Of a DNA stretch of 64,000 bases, positions 31,136 through 39,438 are shown one piece after another. Under the pieces are notes generated by a model. The model had not been told where the DNA came from. It ran no database searches and saw nothing but the letters and a program-made list of their open reading frames with translations. Positions within the stretch are counted from its first letter, which is position 1. Each line of letters begins with the position of its first letter. The position numbers and the translations under genes are program-made. The DNA is from Kurthia huakuii LAM0618 (lineage in GTDB: Bacteria > Bacillota > Bacilli > Bacillales_A > Planococcaceae): positions 62,001-126,000 of the forward strand of contig NZ_AYTB01000017.1 of the NCBI RefSeq assembly GCF_000505545.1, read 5' to 3'.

Positions 31136-31299
31136 CTACTTCTGCACGTTTAAAATATCGAATTTTCAGTAAAATGAATTGAAATAGTGTGTGAAATAGC
31201 TATTTTAAAATAAAACAAGGAATAGTTGAGCTGTAGTCGAATAATCGCTAATGAACTAGCATTATTTGTTTACAGTGCTATTGAAATGCCAAAATTCAA

Positions 31300-31329
31300 T
31301 TCGACAAAATAAGACAAATTTCGTATACT
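31300..31329 (+). promoter_or_regulatory. Candidate promoter of the 122-aa gene
   Basis: TTCGAC (31300-31305), 18-nt spacer, TATACT (31324-31329). The 250-nt gap before it (31136-31299) is AT-rich with a short AAATAGCTATTT palindrome and no ORF. Confidence 0.45.
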
Positions 31330-31388
31330 AGAAACCGATTAAACGATAAGTAAAACTTATGTGAGTATAACAAAAAGGAGTAGTAGGT

Positions 31389-31757
31389 ATGATTGTTGTA
31401 GACAAACCAAAATATAAAATGTCGATTGATGAAGAAAAGTGTGAGATTCTCATACAACTTAATGGTATTATCAGACAGCATGTAGCGTCGGAGTATTTTG
31501 AAGACCTTGATGATGTAGCTGATAAAGTAGTTGTTGAACACTACACATTAATCGTCGATGCAACGCTACAATCCGCCCTTGCCTCAGACGTTGTGACAGT
31601 ATTAATACCTGCACTCCTCTACTACCAAACATTTGGATTTAAAGAAGTAGTGGTTGTTATGCCTATTTCAAAAATTTCAAATGCTCAAGTAAAAGAGGCA
31701 TTAAAGGCGGTTGATTTTACAGGTACCGTTGTTGCCCCCAATCTTCCTAAAAATTAA
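31389..31757 (+). CDS. Unrecognised 122-aa cytosolic protein, STAS-like pattern
   Basis: I do not recognise this protein. It has no signal peptide or membrane segment. Alternating strands and helices (EILIQLNG, YTLIVDATLQ, KEVVVVMPIS) over about 100 residues recall single STAS-type domains, but no conserved Ser site can be assigned. ATG behind AAAGGAGTAG and preceded by a plausible promoter, so expression is likely. Function unknown. Confidence 0.65.
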   Translation: MIVVDKPKYKMSIDEEKCEILIQLNGIIRQHVASEYFEDLDDVADKVVVEHYTLIVDATLQSALASDVVTVLIPALLYYQTFGFKEVVVVMPISKISNAQVKEALKAVDFTGTVVAPNLPKN

Positions 31758-31878
31758 ATATATGGTCAAGCAGGCATTGAATAGATGTCTGTTTTTCTTT
31801 CGGCAGCAATGCATACGGGGAATATGGTACAATGGGCTAGTTATGTCAAAAATAATCCTTATAAAGGAGATTCATCAT

Positions 31879-32364
31879 ATGGTAGCAAATGATTTATTAA
31901 TTCGCCTACGCTATGCGTTAAATATTAAAAATAGCGATGTGGCTGCAATGTTTAAACTTGGTGGTGTATCACTTACAGCACTCGATGTTTCAAACATGCT
32001 TCAAAAAGTGAATGACGATGAGCCGCGCCCAGAAAATTATAAAGCGTGTTCAAATGATATGTTTGAGGCATTTTTAAATGGCTTAATTACGACAAAACGC
32101 GGGCCACAAGAGAAGAAGCCAGGGCAAGCGCCGGCGAAACCTCAAAAAGAACCAGCGAATAATATGTTAATTAAAAAAGTGAAAATTGCGCTTCAACTAA
32201 CAACAGAAGATGTGCTTGATGTGTTTTATGATGGTGGCATTAATGTAACGAAGGGGGAGCTTGGGGCGATTTTACGCAACCCAAGTCACCGTAACTATAA
32301 AGAATGTGGCGATAAATTTGCGCGTAAGTTTTTAAAAGGCTTAACGGTGCGATATCGCGACTAA
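31879..32364 (+). CDS. DUF1456 family protein YehS
   Basis: A 161-residue protein with two copies of the DUF1456 motif: MVANDLLIRLRYALNIKNSDV near residue 1 and LIKKVKIALQLTTEDV near residue 95, each followed by a glycine-rich helix and an N/S/RNY-KAC/KEC box. The family (E. coli YehS) has no firmly assigned function. ATG behind AAAGGAG. A TACAAT with extended TGG at 31828 may be the -10. It ends at the edge of a palindromic repeat element. Confidence 0.88.
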   Translation: MVANDLLIRLRYALNIKNSDVAAMFKLGGVSLTALDVSNMLQKVNDDEPRPENYKACSNDMFEAFLNGLITTKRGPQEKKPGQAPAKPQKEPANNMLIKKVKIALQLTTEDVLDVFYDGGINVTKGELGAILRNPSHRNYKECGDKFARKFLKGLTVRYRD

Positions 32365-32510
32365 AAAAGAGGCTAGTACAAAACAGTTCCTGTTCCTTTT
32401 TTAGCGTTCGCCACAAAAAACCGGAACCGCGCCACCGCGCGATTCCGGTTTTTTTTTATGCTCATCTGAGATGGTGTTTTTACACGCATGTCCCAGCCTC
32501 TTTTTTTATT
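32363..32510. repeat. Palindromic repeat element, copy A
   Basis: About 148 bp with short terminal inverted repeats (AAAAAAGAGGCT ... AGCCTCTTTTTTT) and a central hairpin where AACCGGAACCGCGC pairs with GCGCGATTCCGGTT, flanked by A and T runs. It is about 90% identical, in inverted orientation, to copy B at 38454-38596. It acts as a natural bidirectional terminator between yehS and the convergent gene, whose stop codon (32506-32508) lies inside it. No ORF. Confidence 0.85.
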
Positions 32511-33366
32511 TTTGGATAAATACTTCATTTAATTTGTTGAACAGTACGAGCATTTGCCCCTTGCTGTTAAATAATAAACCTTCTGGTTCGCGGTTTGTAC
32601 CGAGCTGGACCGTTTTTTGGTTGCTACCATCGTGTTTAAAGCTCGTATATTCACCATTCGATAAAATGTAGTAGCGGTCCTTCGTGCGGTCAAACCCTTG
32701 AATTTCCTTACCTTTTGTCGTACCAACGAGCCCGTTAATGCGCAGTTTCTCGCGCGGATTACGGATTGTATAATTAAAATCTTCACCGATATGTAGGCGA
32801 TTTAACTCATAGCCTGCGCCAAGCGGATTTGACGCACTCGTTTTTGAAACGACAATCGCGGTTGTATCACTTTCCATCGCGATGACATTCGGATGGATTT
32901 CTGCTGGGATCGTCCATTTTTTCACGACTTTTAATGTGTTAGCATCAATGCGCTGCAACACATAATTTTTAGAGCCGACAATATCAACGATTTGATAAAG
33001 ATAACCTTTATGATAATCCATTGCTTGGCCGTGGCCGACTTTTAATTTTTTACTCACTTTTACGAGTTTAAATTTTTTGTTGTATTTGTAAATGTAGCCA
33101 TACGTTGTTTTATCGCCGAGTGCGTACATTAAATAGTAGTTGCCTTTTTTGTCAATCGTCATACCTTGTAAAGAACGTTCTGTGCCCTTTTTAACATGTG
33201 CCTTATCTCGATAGGGGAAAAACAGTGTTGAAACTTTTGTACCATCGCTAAATGTCAGTGTTTTAGGTTGTTCTTTAGCACTAACGCTAGAGAAATACGC
33301 GCTTGTAGACGCGCTGATTAACAACAAAACACTCATTATCCATACTGCTCGTATAATAACTTTCAT
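32506..33366 (-). CDS. Secreted protein of unknown function, beta-propeller-like
   Basis: A 286-residue protein with a Sec signal peptide (MKVIIRAVWIMSVLLLISASTSAYFSS is basic then hydrophobic; cleavage probably near SVSA-KE, residue 30). The mature part has repeated short strands (GYIYKYNKKF, YVLQRIDANTLKVVKKW, RYYILSNGEY, GLLFNSKGQMLVLF) as in WD/NHL-like propeller proteins. Not recognised beyond this. ATG behind AGAGGTG on the minus strand. Confidence 0.7.
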   Translation of the reverse strand: MKVIIRAVWIMSVLLLISASTSAYFSSVSAKEQPKTLTFSDGTKVSTLFFPYRDKAHVKKGTERSLQGMTIDKKGNYYLMYALGDKTTYGYIYKYNKKFKLVKVSKKLKVGHGQAMDYHKGYLYQIVDIVGSKNYVLQRIDANTLKVVKKWTIPAEIHPNVIAMESDTTAIVVSKTSASNPLGAGYELNRLHIGEDFNYTIRNPREKLRINGLVGTTKGKEIQGFDRTKDRYYILSNGEYTSFKHDGSNQKTVQLGTNREPEGLLFNSKGQMLVLFNKLNEVFIQK

Positions 33367-33430
33367 GGGTACACCTCTATTTTTATAGTTTTTATAACTT
33401 ATTAATTATATAATAATTATGTATAAAAAG

Positions 33431-33480
33431 TATCATTTTTTAAGTCTGTTATCATTATTTAAGTCCATTATCATTAATGG
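33431..33480. repeat. 19-bp tandem direct repeats upstream of the HemAT gene
   Basis: TATCATT occurs at 33431, 33450 and 33469, exactly 19 bp apart; the first two units continue as TTTTTAAGTC and ATTTAAGTC. The array lies in the 149-nt space between divergent genes, 36 nt before the chemoreceptor start. Such spacing (about two helical turns) suits an operator. TTATCATT resembles half of a Fur box, but no full palindrome is present. Confidence 0.6.
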
Positions 33481-33515
33481 ATTATAAAAAAATTATGATG
33501 TGAGGAGGAAATGTC

Positions 33516-35279
33516 ATGTTTTTTAAAACAAAAAACAAAAGCCCTAATGAACAATATGAGTATTTTAATGAAGTAGCGGAATCAGACATTATTGTTAGTG
33601 AACGTTTCCAGGGGAAGTTAGACTTTCTAGGTTTTAATAAAGTGCGCCGAGAGTATGTTCATGAATTGCTAGAGCTTTATTTGGAAAAAAACGTTGAACT
33701 ATTAGACCAATTTTATGTTCATTTAATGTCGATCGATGACTTTAGAACGGTGATTGAAGAACATTCGACAGTCGATCATCTAAAAAAAGTGTTCGATGCA
33801 CATTTTCGTAGCCTTTTTGAAGAGGAATTATCATTAGAGTATGTTTTCAAGCGTCGAAAAATTGCTTATACACATGCGCGTATTGGTGTCTTACCGAACT
33901 GGATGATTTCTGCTTACACATTAATGAATCAATTAATCATTCCATTAATTGCAGATAAATATAGCCGCAATCGTAAAAAAATGCTCGATGTACTGCTAGC
34001 TTACGATAGTTTAGTAACAATTGACCAGCAAATTATCGTCGAAACGTATATTGAAATTCAAGCGGGCTCGATTGTTAATGGCTTAGGTGGCATTATTAAA
34101 TACAATACGCAGCTCGATCAAATTAAAAATTTAATTCAGTTCCAAGATACGCAGCAGCAGGCAGTACTTGCGGCGAATGCTTCGATGGACCAATTAGAAT
34201 CGTCGATTGATGAAGTGTCGGAATCGGTTGTCGATGTCGCAAAGGATACGCAAACATCGCTGCAAAAATTAAATGCCGATATTTCAGCGCTTGAACATAT
34301 TACGTCTTCACTACATACGACAGACCAGGAGCAAGTGACAGTGCAGCAACACGTCGGAGAATTAGTCGAACGTGTTGAATCGGTCAATGAATTGATGCGC
34401 TTTATCGAGGATATTGCTGAGCAGACGAATTTATTGGCGCTCAATGCGTCAATTGAAGCGGCGCGTGCTGGTGAAGCAGGGAAAGGCTTTGCGGTCGTCG
34501 CAGAAGAAGTGCGCAAGCTAGCGGACAATACGAAGCAGTCGATTCAACAAATTCAAGGCGATATAAACCACCTATTATCGATTACATCAAATATTAACGA
34601 CTTAACGAAAAAATCAGCGACTGATTTGCATGAAACGGTCAATGATACGTCGAGTATTACGAAAGCACTTGTCGAGCTTAATACGACCTTACAGCAACAA
34701 GGTGCTAGTTTTGAGACGATTGCTTCGACAACGCAGCAACAGGCGCAAGACGCACAAACTATTACAGCGAGCAATCGCAATATTGCGCGTAGCACTGAGG
34801 AGAGCAAGGAAATCGTCAATCAAACGGGTGAAGCAATTTACCAATTAAGTAAGATGATTGATAATTACCGTGTTCAGACGATTTCGAAAAACTTTATTAT
34901 TAGTCAGGAAGATATTATCGAGCTGGCAATTACGGACCATTTATTATGGAGATGGCGTATTTACAACTTATTACTTGGCTTTGAAAAAATACAGGAATCT
35001 GAAATCCAATCGACGCGTGAAACACGTTTAGGCGAGTGGTATTATGGACAAGGGCGTGAAATTTTAGGAAATCATGCGGCATTTAAAGCGCTTGAAAAAC
35101 CATTTACGCGTGTTCATGAAGTCGCGAAGCTTGCGGTACGTGCGTATTATAATGATGATAAAGCACAAGCCGAACGTTATTTAAAGGAAGTAGAGCAAAA
35201 TTCAAATGAAGTCATTCAGTATTTAAATGTGCTGAAAAACGAGATTGTATCGCGTAAAAAACCGTTTGAACATCAATAG
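33516..35279 (+). CDS. Globin-coupled heme sensor chemoreceptor (HemAT-like) with CZB tail
   Basis: A 587-residue soluble transducer. N-terminal protoglobin (about 20-190) with probable proximal heme ligand His120 in [14 protein letters not shown]; then a methyl-accepting signalling hairpin (about 215-470) with the tip [23 protein letters not shown] split near its centre; then a C-terminal CZB-type domain ([11 protein letters not shown] ... [10 protein letters not shown] ... VHEVAKLAV). B. subtilis HemAT lacks this tail. The usual CZB Cys and one His look replaced (Thr and Phe). ATG behind GAGGAGG. Likely O2 taxis or signalling, together with motAB in the window. Confidence 0.9.
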   Translation: MFFKTKNKSPNEQYEYFNEVAESDIIVSERFQGKLDFLGFNKVRREYVHELLELYLEKNVELLDQFYVHLMSIDDFRTVIEEHSTVDHLKKVFDAHFRSLFEEELSLEYVFKRRKIAYTHARIGVLPNWMISAYTLMNQLIIPLIADKYSRNRKKMLDVLLAYDSLVTIDQQIIVETYIEIQAGSIVNGLGGIIKYNTQLDQIKNLIQFQDTQQQAVLAANASMDQLESSIDEVSESVVDVAKDTQTSLQKLNADISALEHITSSLHTTDQEQVTVQQHVGELVERVESVNELMRFIEDIAEQTNLLALNASIEAARAGEAGKGFAVVAEEVRKLADNTKQSIQQIQGDINHLLSITSNINDLTKKSATDLHETVNDTSSITKALVELNTTLQQQGASFETIASTTQQQAQDAQTITASNRNIARSTEESKEIVNQTGEAIYQLSKMIDNYRVQTISKNFIISQEDIIELAITDHLLWRWRIYNLLLGFEKIQESEIQSTRETRLGEWYYGQGREILGNHAAFKALEKPFTRVHEVAKLAVRAYYNDDKAQAERYLKEVEQNSNEVIQYLNVLKNEIVSRKKPFEHQ

Positions 35280-35314
35280 AAAAAATGATAGATAACTGCA
35301 TATCTATAGAAAAT

Positions 35315-35341
35315 GGGCATAGATAATATGTCCGTTTTTTG
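35315..35341 (+). terminator. Terminator after the HemAT gene
   Basis: GGGCATA pairs with TATGTCC (one G-U), then GTTTTTT. Moderate strength. Confidence 0.7.
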
Positions 35342-35528
35342 TATTGTTTTTCCAATCGTTTCACTCTAAAATGAAGGGGACAACGGAACTTACTAACGGC
35401 GTTTGCGTCCTAGTTTGTGACGAGTGCGAAAAAGATTTTTAAATAAAACAGGCGTTTTGTGGTTAATTTATTTGGAAAATGGGAATAAAACTAACAGGAA
35501 CATTAACTGTTTTAAGGGGAAATTAAAT

Positions 35529-35696
35529 ATGAAACAATTACAACAACAAAATCAAGAATCTAAAAAAAATCACTTAGTCGAGCGTTTATTAGATTTAGGT
35601 ATTTTTAAAATTAATGGTAAACAATTATATCAAGCAACATTACAAGAATTAGTTCAAGCGTATCAACAATATGCGCTGAAACCGGTTCATGTCTAA
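35529..35696 (+). CDS. FbpA family small protein
   Basis: A 55-residue protein matching the Fur-regulated basic protein FbpA family (LVERLLDLGIFKINGKQLYQATLQELVQAY). In B. subtilis FbpA works with the small RNA FsrA in iron sparing. ATG 35529 chosen behind AAGGGG; longer in-frame options at 35424 lack support. I did not find a convincing Fur box in the 250 nt upstream, which otherwise hold only the preceding terminator. Confidence 0.8.
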   Translation: MKQLQQQNQESKKNHLVERLLDLGIFKINGKQLYQATLQELVQAYQQYALKPVHV

Positions 35697-35709
35697 TAAA
35701 AGTTTATGA

Positions 35710-35750
35710 CAAAGCAGGAAGTGTGTGATAGCGCGCTTCTTGCTTTTTTT
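35710..35750 (+). terminator. Terminator after the FbpA gene
   Basis: AAAGCAGGAAG (35711-35721) pairs with CTTCTTGCTTT, 11 pairs with one G-U, followed by T-run. Confidence 0.88.
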
Positions 35751-35775
35751 AATGCAAGCACCAATAGAAAGAATT

Positions 35776-35803
35776 ATGTCATCGCGTCTTTTTTTTGTAT
35801 AAT
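35776..35803 (+). promoter_or_regulatory. Candidate promoter of the DEAD-box gene
   Basis: Perfect TATAAT (35798-35803) with ATGTCA (35776-35781) 16 nt upstream. Confidence 0.45.
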
Positions 35804-35844
35804 AGAAAGATATGTAGAAAGTACGAACATAGAAGGAGACAAAT

Positions 35845-37203
35845 ATGTCAGTAATTAATTTATTAAATGAAGATTTACAATCAAAATGGAAGTTTAACGT
35901 GGCAACGCCGATTCAGGAGCAAATGATTCCCGCAATGCTAGAAGGTAATGATGTTGTCGCAGAATCACCAACGGGAACTGGGAAGACACTCGCGTATTTA
36001 TTACCGATTTTAGAACGCGTTGATGGCACGAAAAAAAATACACAAGCGCTAATTGTCGCACCGTCACAAGAGCTTTGTATGCAAATTACCGAAGTCGCGC
36101 GTCAATGGATTGCCGGTACCGATATTACCGTTGTGCCGTTAATTGGTGGCGCCAACCCACAACGTCAAATTGAAAAATTAAAGAAAAAGCCAACGATTGC
36201 GATTGGAACGCCGGGTCGTTTAAATGAGTTAGTGCGTGCCAAAAAATTAAAATTGCATGAATTACATCACATCGTACTTGATGAAGGTGACCAATTATTA
36301 GGCCGCGAATCACGTGTCATTGTGAAACAATTTATCGATGGCGCGAATCATGACCGCCAAGTCGTTGTTGTATCGGCAACGATTACCGATGAAATTAAAT
36401 TAGTAGCGGAGCGTTTAATGAACGAGCCAAAACGTTTTAAAGTACGCTTAGAAGATATGCCAGACCAAGGTATTATTACGCATTCATTTGTGAAAATGCA
36501 AGAGCGTGACAAAACGGATATGCTGCGCCGTTTATCGAATCAATCGGGCTTACGCGCAATCGCATTCGTCAACAACTTAGACCAATTATTAATGAAAGAA
36601 ACAAAATTAAATTATCGCCAAGCACCCATTGTGACACTGCATGCCGATATGAAAAAAGAAGAGCGTAAAGCGGCGCTTGATGCATTCCGTAAAGGCGAGG
36701 CACGCGTCTTAATCGCAACCGATGTCGCAGCGCGTGGGCTTGATGTAGAAGGTTTAACACATGTAATTCATGTTGATGTTCCGATGTCACTTGAGCAATA
36801 TACACACCGTTCTGGCCGTACAGGTCGTGCAGGAAAAAGCGGCGAAGTGTTAACGTTATTAACTGGTCCTGCTGAAAAACAATACAAGCAAATCACACGC
36901 ACGTTAGATGACAAGCCAACTGAAAAAGTTTGGGAAGATGGCGGTCTTGTAAAAGGGAAAGGATTCTACTCAAATAGCGGCCCTGTGAAAAAAGGCGGAA
37001 ACTCTGACAATTCGAAAAAGAAAGACTATAATAAACAGTATGGCAATCGCTCAGAACGTAAATATGACGATAAACCGTACAAAAAACGTTATAATGACGA
37101 TAAATCTCAGAGTGGCGAAGGCAACCGTTCATTCAAACGCAATGATAGCACGAGCTCATACAAAAAGAATGACGGTAGCAAACGCCCATATAAAAAACGC
37201 TAA
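35845..37203 (+). CDS. DEAD-box RNA helicase, YfmL type
   Basis: A 452-residue RNA helicase: Q-motif region TPIQEQM, Walker A SPTGTGKT (41-48), GTPGR (121-125), motif II DEGD (146-149, Gly in place of Ala), SAT, and C-terminal THRSGRTGRAG. Closest family seems to be YfmL of B. subtilis (DETD there), linked to ribosome assembly in the cold. A basic, Asn/Asp/Lys-rich tail from about residue 378 to 452 (KRYNDDKSQ, KKNDGSKRPYKKR) is probably an RNA-binding extension. ATG behind GAAGGAG. Ends 11 nt before the aminopeptidase gene. Confidence 0.9.
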   Translation: MSVINLLNEDLQSKWKFNVATPIQEQMIPAMLEGNDVVAESPTGTGKTLAYLLPILERVDGTKKNTQALIVAPSQELCMQITEVARQWIAGTDITVVPLIGGANPQRQIEKLKKKPTIAIGTPGRLNELVRAKKLKLHELHHIVLDEGDQLLGRESRVIVKQFIDGANHDRQVVVVSATITDEIKLVAERLMNEPKRFKVRLEDMPDQGIITHSFVKMQERDKTDMLRRLSNQSGLRAIAFVNNLDQLLMKETKLNYRQAPIVTLHADMKKEERKAALDAFRKGEARVLIATDVAARGLDVEGLTHVIHVDVPMSLEQYTHRSGRTGRAGKSGEVLTLLTGPAEKQYKQITRTLDDKPTEKVWEDGGLVKGKGFYSNSGPVKKGGNSDNSKKKDYNKQYGNRSERKYDDKPYKKRYNDDKSQSGEGNRSFKRNDSTSSYKKNDGSKRPYKKR

Positions 37204-37214
37204 GGGGTCGATAC

Positions 37215-38447
37215 ATGATGACATTCGAAGAAAAATTAGCTCAATTCGCTGAACTTGCGGTGAACGTGGGTACAAACATTCAACAAGGGCAAACGCTATT
37301 AATTAATACGACGGTAGACACAATCGACTTTACACGTTTAGTTGTCAAAGAAGCATATAAAGCTGGCGCAGCACGCGTTACAGTAAACTATGCAGATGAC
37401 GTAGTGGCGCGTGAATTGTTTGAAAATGCACCGGTAGAAGAGTTTGAAAAATTCCCACGCTGGATTACAGCACAGCGCGATGAATTAATCGAACGAGGAG
37501 GAGCACTTCTTTGGATTGATGCAGCAGACCCAGATTTAATGGCCGGTATTCCTGTTGAAAAAATTTCTGCTAATCAAAAAGCATCTGGTAAAGCATTAGA
37601 AAATTATCGCGATGCGGTCATGAATGACAAAATTGCTTGGTCAATTATCGCCATTCCATCGAAAAAATGGGCAGCGAAAGTATTCCCTGAATTACCAGAA
37701 GCAGAGCAAGTTCCGGCAATGTGGGAAGCGATTTTTAAAACTGTACACATCGGTGAAGGTAGCGCCGTAGAAAACTGGCAAGCACACTTGAAAAACTTAC
37801 ATGCGCGCGGTGACTTAATGAACGAAAAACATTTCGCAAAATTACATTACAAAGCGCCAGGGACAGATTTAATCGTTGGCTTACCAGACAAACATATTTG
37901 GGCAACAGGCTCTAGCAAAACGCCACAAGGCACGGAATTTGTCGCGAATATGCCAACTGAAGAAGTCTTCACATTGCCATCTAAATATGATGTGAATGGC
38001 TACGTATCTTCAACAAAACCACTTGTCTACCAAGGCAATATTATCGACAACTTCAAATTAACGTTTGAAAATGGTGTCATTGTGAAAGCTGAAGCAGCAC
38101 AAGGTGAAGAGCTATTAAACGAGTTAATTAAAGCAGATGAAGGCTCTAAATACATCGGTGAAATTGCGCTTGTACCGCATGAATCACCAATCTCAGCTTC
38201 AGGTCTCCTTTACTACAACACATTATTTGATGAGAATGCATCCAATCATATTGCGATTGGTGCCGCTTACCCAACGTGCTATGAAGGTGGCAGTGAGCTA
38301 TCTGAAGAGGAAATGGATCAAGCAGGTATTAACACATCGATTACGCATGAGGACTTTATGGTCGGTAGTGCGGACATGGATATTGATGGTATTCACGCGG
38401 ACGGCACGGTAGAAGCTGTCTTCCGCAAAGGTGCTTGGGCATTTTAA
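37215..38447 (+). CDS. M29 family aminopeptidase (AmpS/AmpT type)
   Basis: A 410-residue metalloaminopeptidase of peptidase family M29. Conserved acid/His ligands lie in NMPTEEVFT, YIGEIALVPH, LLYYNTLFDENASNHIAIG and the terminal HEDFMVGSADMDIDGIHADG. It probably trims peptides in the cytosol with divalent metal. ATG 37215 behind AAGGGG. Possibly co-transcribed with the helicase. A paralogue of identical length lies at 45324-46556 on the other strand. Confidence 0.92.
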   Translation: MMTFEEKLAQFAELAVNVGTNIQQGQTLLINTTVDTIDFTRLVVKEAYKAGAARVTVNYADDVVARELFENAPVEEFEKFPRWITAQRDELIERGGALLWIDAADPDLMAGIPVEKISANQKASGKALENYRDAVMNDKIAWSIIAIPSKKWAAKVFPELPEAEQVPAMWEAIFKTVHIGEGSAVENWQAHLKNLHARGDLMNEKHFAKLHYKAPGTDLIVGLPDKHIWATGSSKTPQGTEFVANMPTEEVFTLPSKYDVNGYVSSTKPLVYQGNIIDNFKLTFENGVIVKAEAAQGEELLNELIKADEGSKYIGEIALVPHESPISASGLLYYNTLFDENASNHIAIGAAYPTCYEGGSELSEEEMDQAGINTSITHEDFMVGSADMDIDGIHADGTVEAVFRKGAWAF

Positions 38448-38453
38448 GTAATG

Positions 38454-38596
38454 AAAAAGAGGCTGGGACATACGTGTAACACCCCCCTCTCAGATGAGCA
38501 TAAGAAAAACCGGAATCGCGCTGTGGCGCGGTTCCGGTTTTTTGTTGCGAACGCTAAAAAAGGAACATGAACTGTTTTGTAAAAGCTTCTTTTTTG
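38454..38596. repeat. Palindromic repeat element, copy B
   Basis: Inverted copy of the element at 32363-32510: AAAAAGAGGCTGGGACAT at the left, central hairpin ACCGGAATCGCGC/GCGCGGTTCCGGT (38508-38538), and AAAAGCTTCTTTTTT at the right where copy A has ACTAGCCTCTTTTTT. It follows the aminopeptidase stop by 6 nt and serves as terminator for it and for the small minus-strand gene that ends at 38599. Confidence 0.85.
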
Positions 38597-38598
38597 TA

Positions 38599-38715
38599 TT
38601 AGCGGCGTTTTGTTGATTGCGATGCCGCTTTTTTATTATTTAATACTTTTTTAACGATTGGATAGACAACAGGTGCTAATTTCACTGCTGTGCTAATTAC
38701 TTTTTTAAGATTCAT
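38599..38715 (-). CDS. Basic 38-aa small protein
   Basis: A short reading frame, ATG at 38713-38715, stop at 38599-38601, translating to MNLKKVISTAVKLAPVVYP followed by IVKKVLNNKKAASQSTKRR. It has a GTGAGG ribosome site 9 nt upstream and an amphipathic, lysine-rich character: a hydrophobic face with many Lys/Arg. Similar short proteins occur in other Bacillales but I cannot name a family. It may sit on the membrane surface or bind nucleic acid. No function is proposed. Confidence 0.6.
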   Translation of the reverse strand: MNLKKVISTAVKLAPVVYPIVKKVLNNKKAASQSTKRR

Positions 38716-38771
38716 TATGCATAACCTCACTTTTTAGTAGTTATTCTTACTATTACCGTAGCGGTGTTTCT

Positions 38772-39128
38772 TTAAACGCGCAGTACTTTAATCCCTTGTA
38801 CAATGTTCCAAATCATTAACACAAATGACAGTACAATGAACAACAACATGCCACCTAGCACGATCAGACCTTGAAGTTCAGGGGTAGCGTTAGCGGTTGT
38901 TGTCATATTAAAGGCTACAAGTAAGCCTATAAAAAATAAAATAATGCCGGGAATGACGATAAGATGTGAGATAAATGCGCGTTTTGCATGGTATTTTTCG
39001 AACGGATTTTGCGATATGAGCCAGACAATCAACGGGAAAACAAAGCCAGCAAAGAAAATACTAAAGTAGCTAAGCGCTGCAAGTATACGGTTGAATGTCG
39101 CTTCTTCTGTTACATGTTGGTCGTTCAT
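38772..39128 (-). CDS. DUF4870 family membrane protein
   Basis: A 118-residue integral membrane protein with three hydrophobic segments (about 12-38, 52-78, 88-112) and the family motif PLIVWLISQNPFEKYHAKRA between the first two. Members are found widely in Bacillales; the function is unknown. Start at ATG 39128 chosen because AGGTGA is 5 nt away; GTG/ATG codons just upstream overlap that site. Confidence 0.82.
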   Translation of the reverse strand: MNDQHVTEEATFNRILAALSYFSIFFAGFVFPLIVWLISQNPFEKYHAKRAFISHLIVIPGIILFFIGLLVAFNMTTTANATPELQGLIVLGGMLLFIVLSFVLMIWNIVQGIKVLRV

Positions 39129-39180
39129 AATCATCACCTCACTTTATTTACGCATGAACAGGTAAAAAGTTTCAAAAAGC

Positions 39181-39209
39181 TTGAAAGCACTACTGATTTT
39201 CCGTACAAT
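39181..39209 (+). promoter_or_regulatory. Sigma-A promoter of thiT
   Basis: TTGAAA (39181-39186), exactly 17 nt, TACAAT (39204-39209). It places transcription about 20 nt before the TPP riboswitch. Confidence 0.75.
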
Positions 39210-39239
39210 AGGGGATGTTCAATAAACGAGATGTAACAA

Positions 39240-39327
39240 CCACAAGGGGAGCTATTAAAATAGCTGAGAGTGAAGTGAGACTTCTAACCCTTAGAACCTG
39301 TAAGTTAATGCTTGCGAAGGAATGTGG
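39240..39327 (+). promoter_or_regulatory. TPP riboswitch (THI element)
   Basis: Closing stem CCACA (39240-39244) / TGTGG (39323-39327), the conserved AGGGGAGC and CTGAGAGTG of the pyrimidine-sensing arm, and ACCCTTAGAACCTG plus GCGAAGGAA of the pyrophosphate-sensing arm. Thiamin pyrophosphate binding is expected to favour the terminator downstream and lower thiT expression. Confidence 0.96.
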
Positions 39328-39345
39328 ATAGACAGCTGATGCTAC

Positions 39346-39381
39346 GCGATGTCAGGGATCTTTCCCTAGCATCGCTTTTTT
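39346..39381 (+). terminator. Riboswitch-controlled terminator
   Basis: GCGATG (39346-39351) pairs with CATCGC (39370-39375), with AGGGA/TCCCT inside, followed by six T. The competing pair GATGCTA (39338-39344) / TAGCATC (39367-39373) overlaps the 3' arm of the terminator and could act as the antiterminator. Confidence 0.88.
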
Positions 39382-39438
39382 CATATCCATCTAATCCAAA
39401 TGGTTTGATTTGTACATCAACATTGGAGGTTGAAGAGA

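Noticed and set aside
33431-33480. CRISPR array
   Set aside because: Only three short direct units without spacers of constant unique sequence, and no cas gene in the window.
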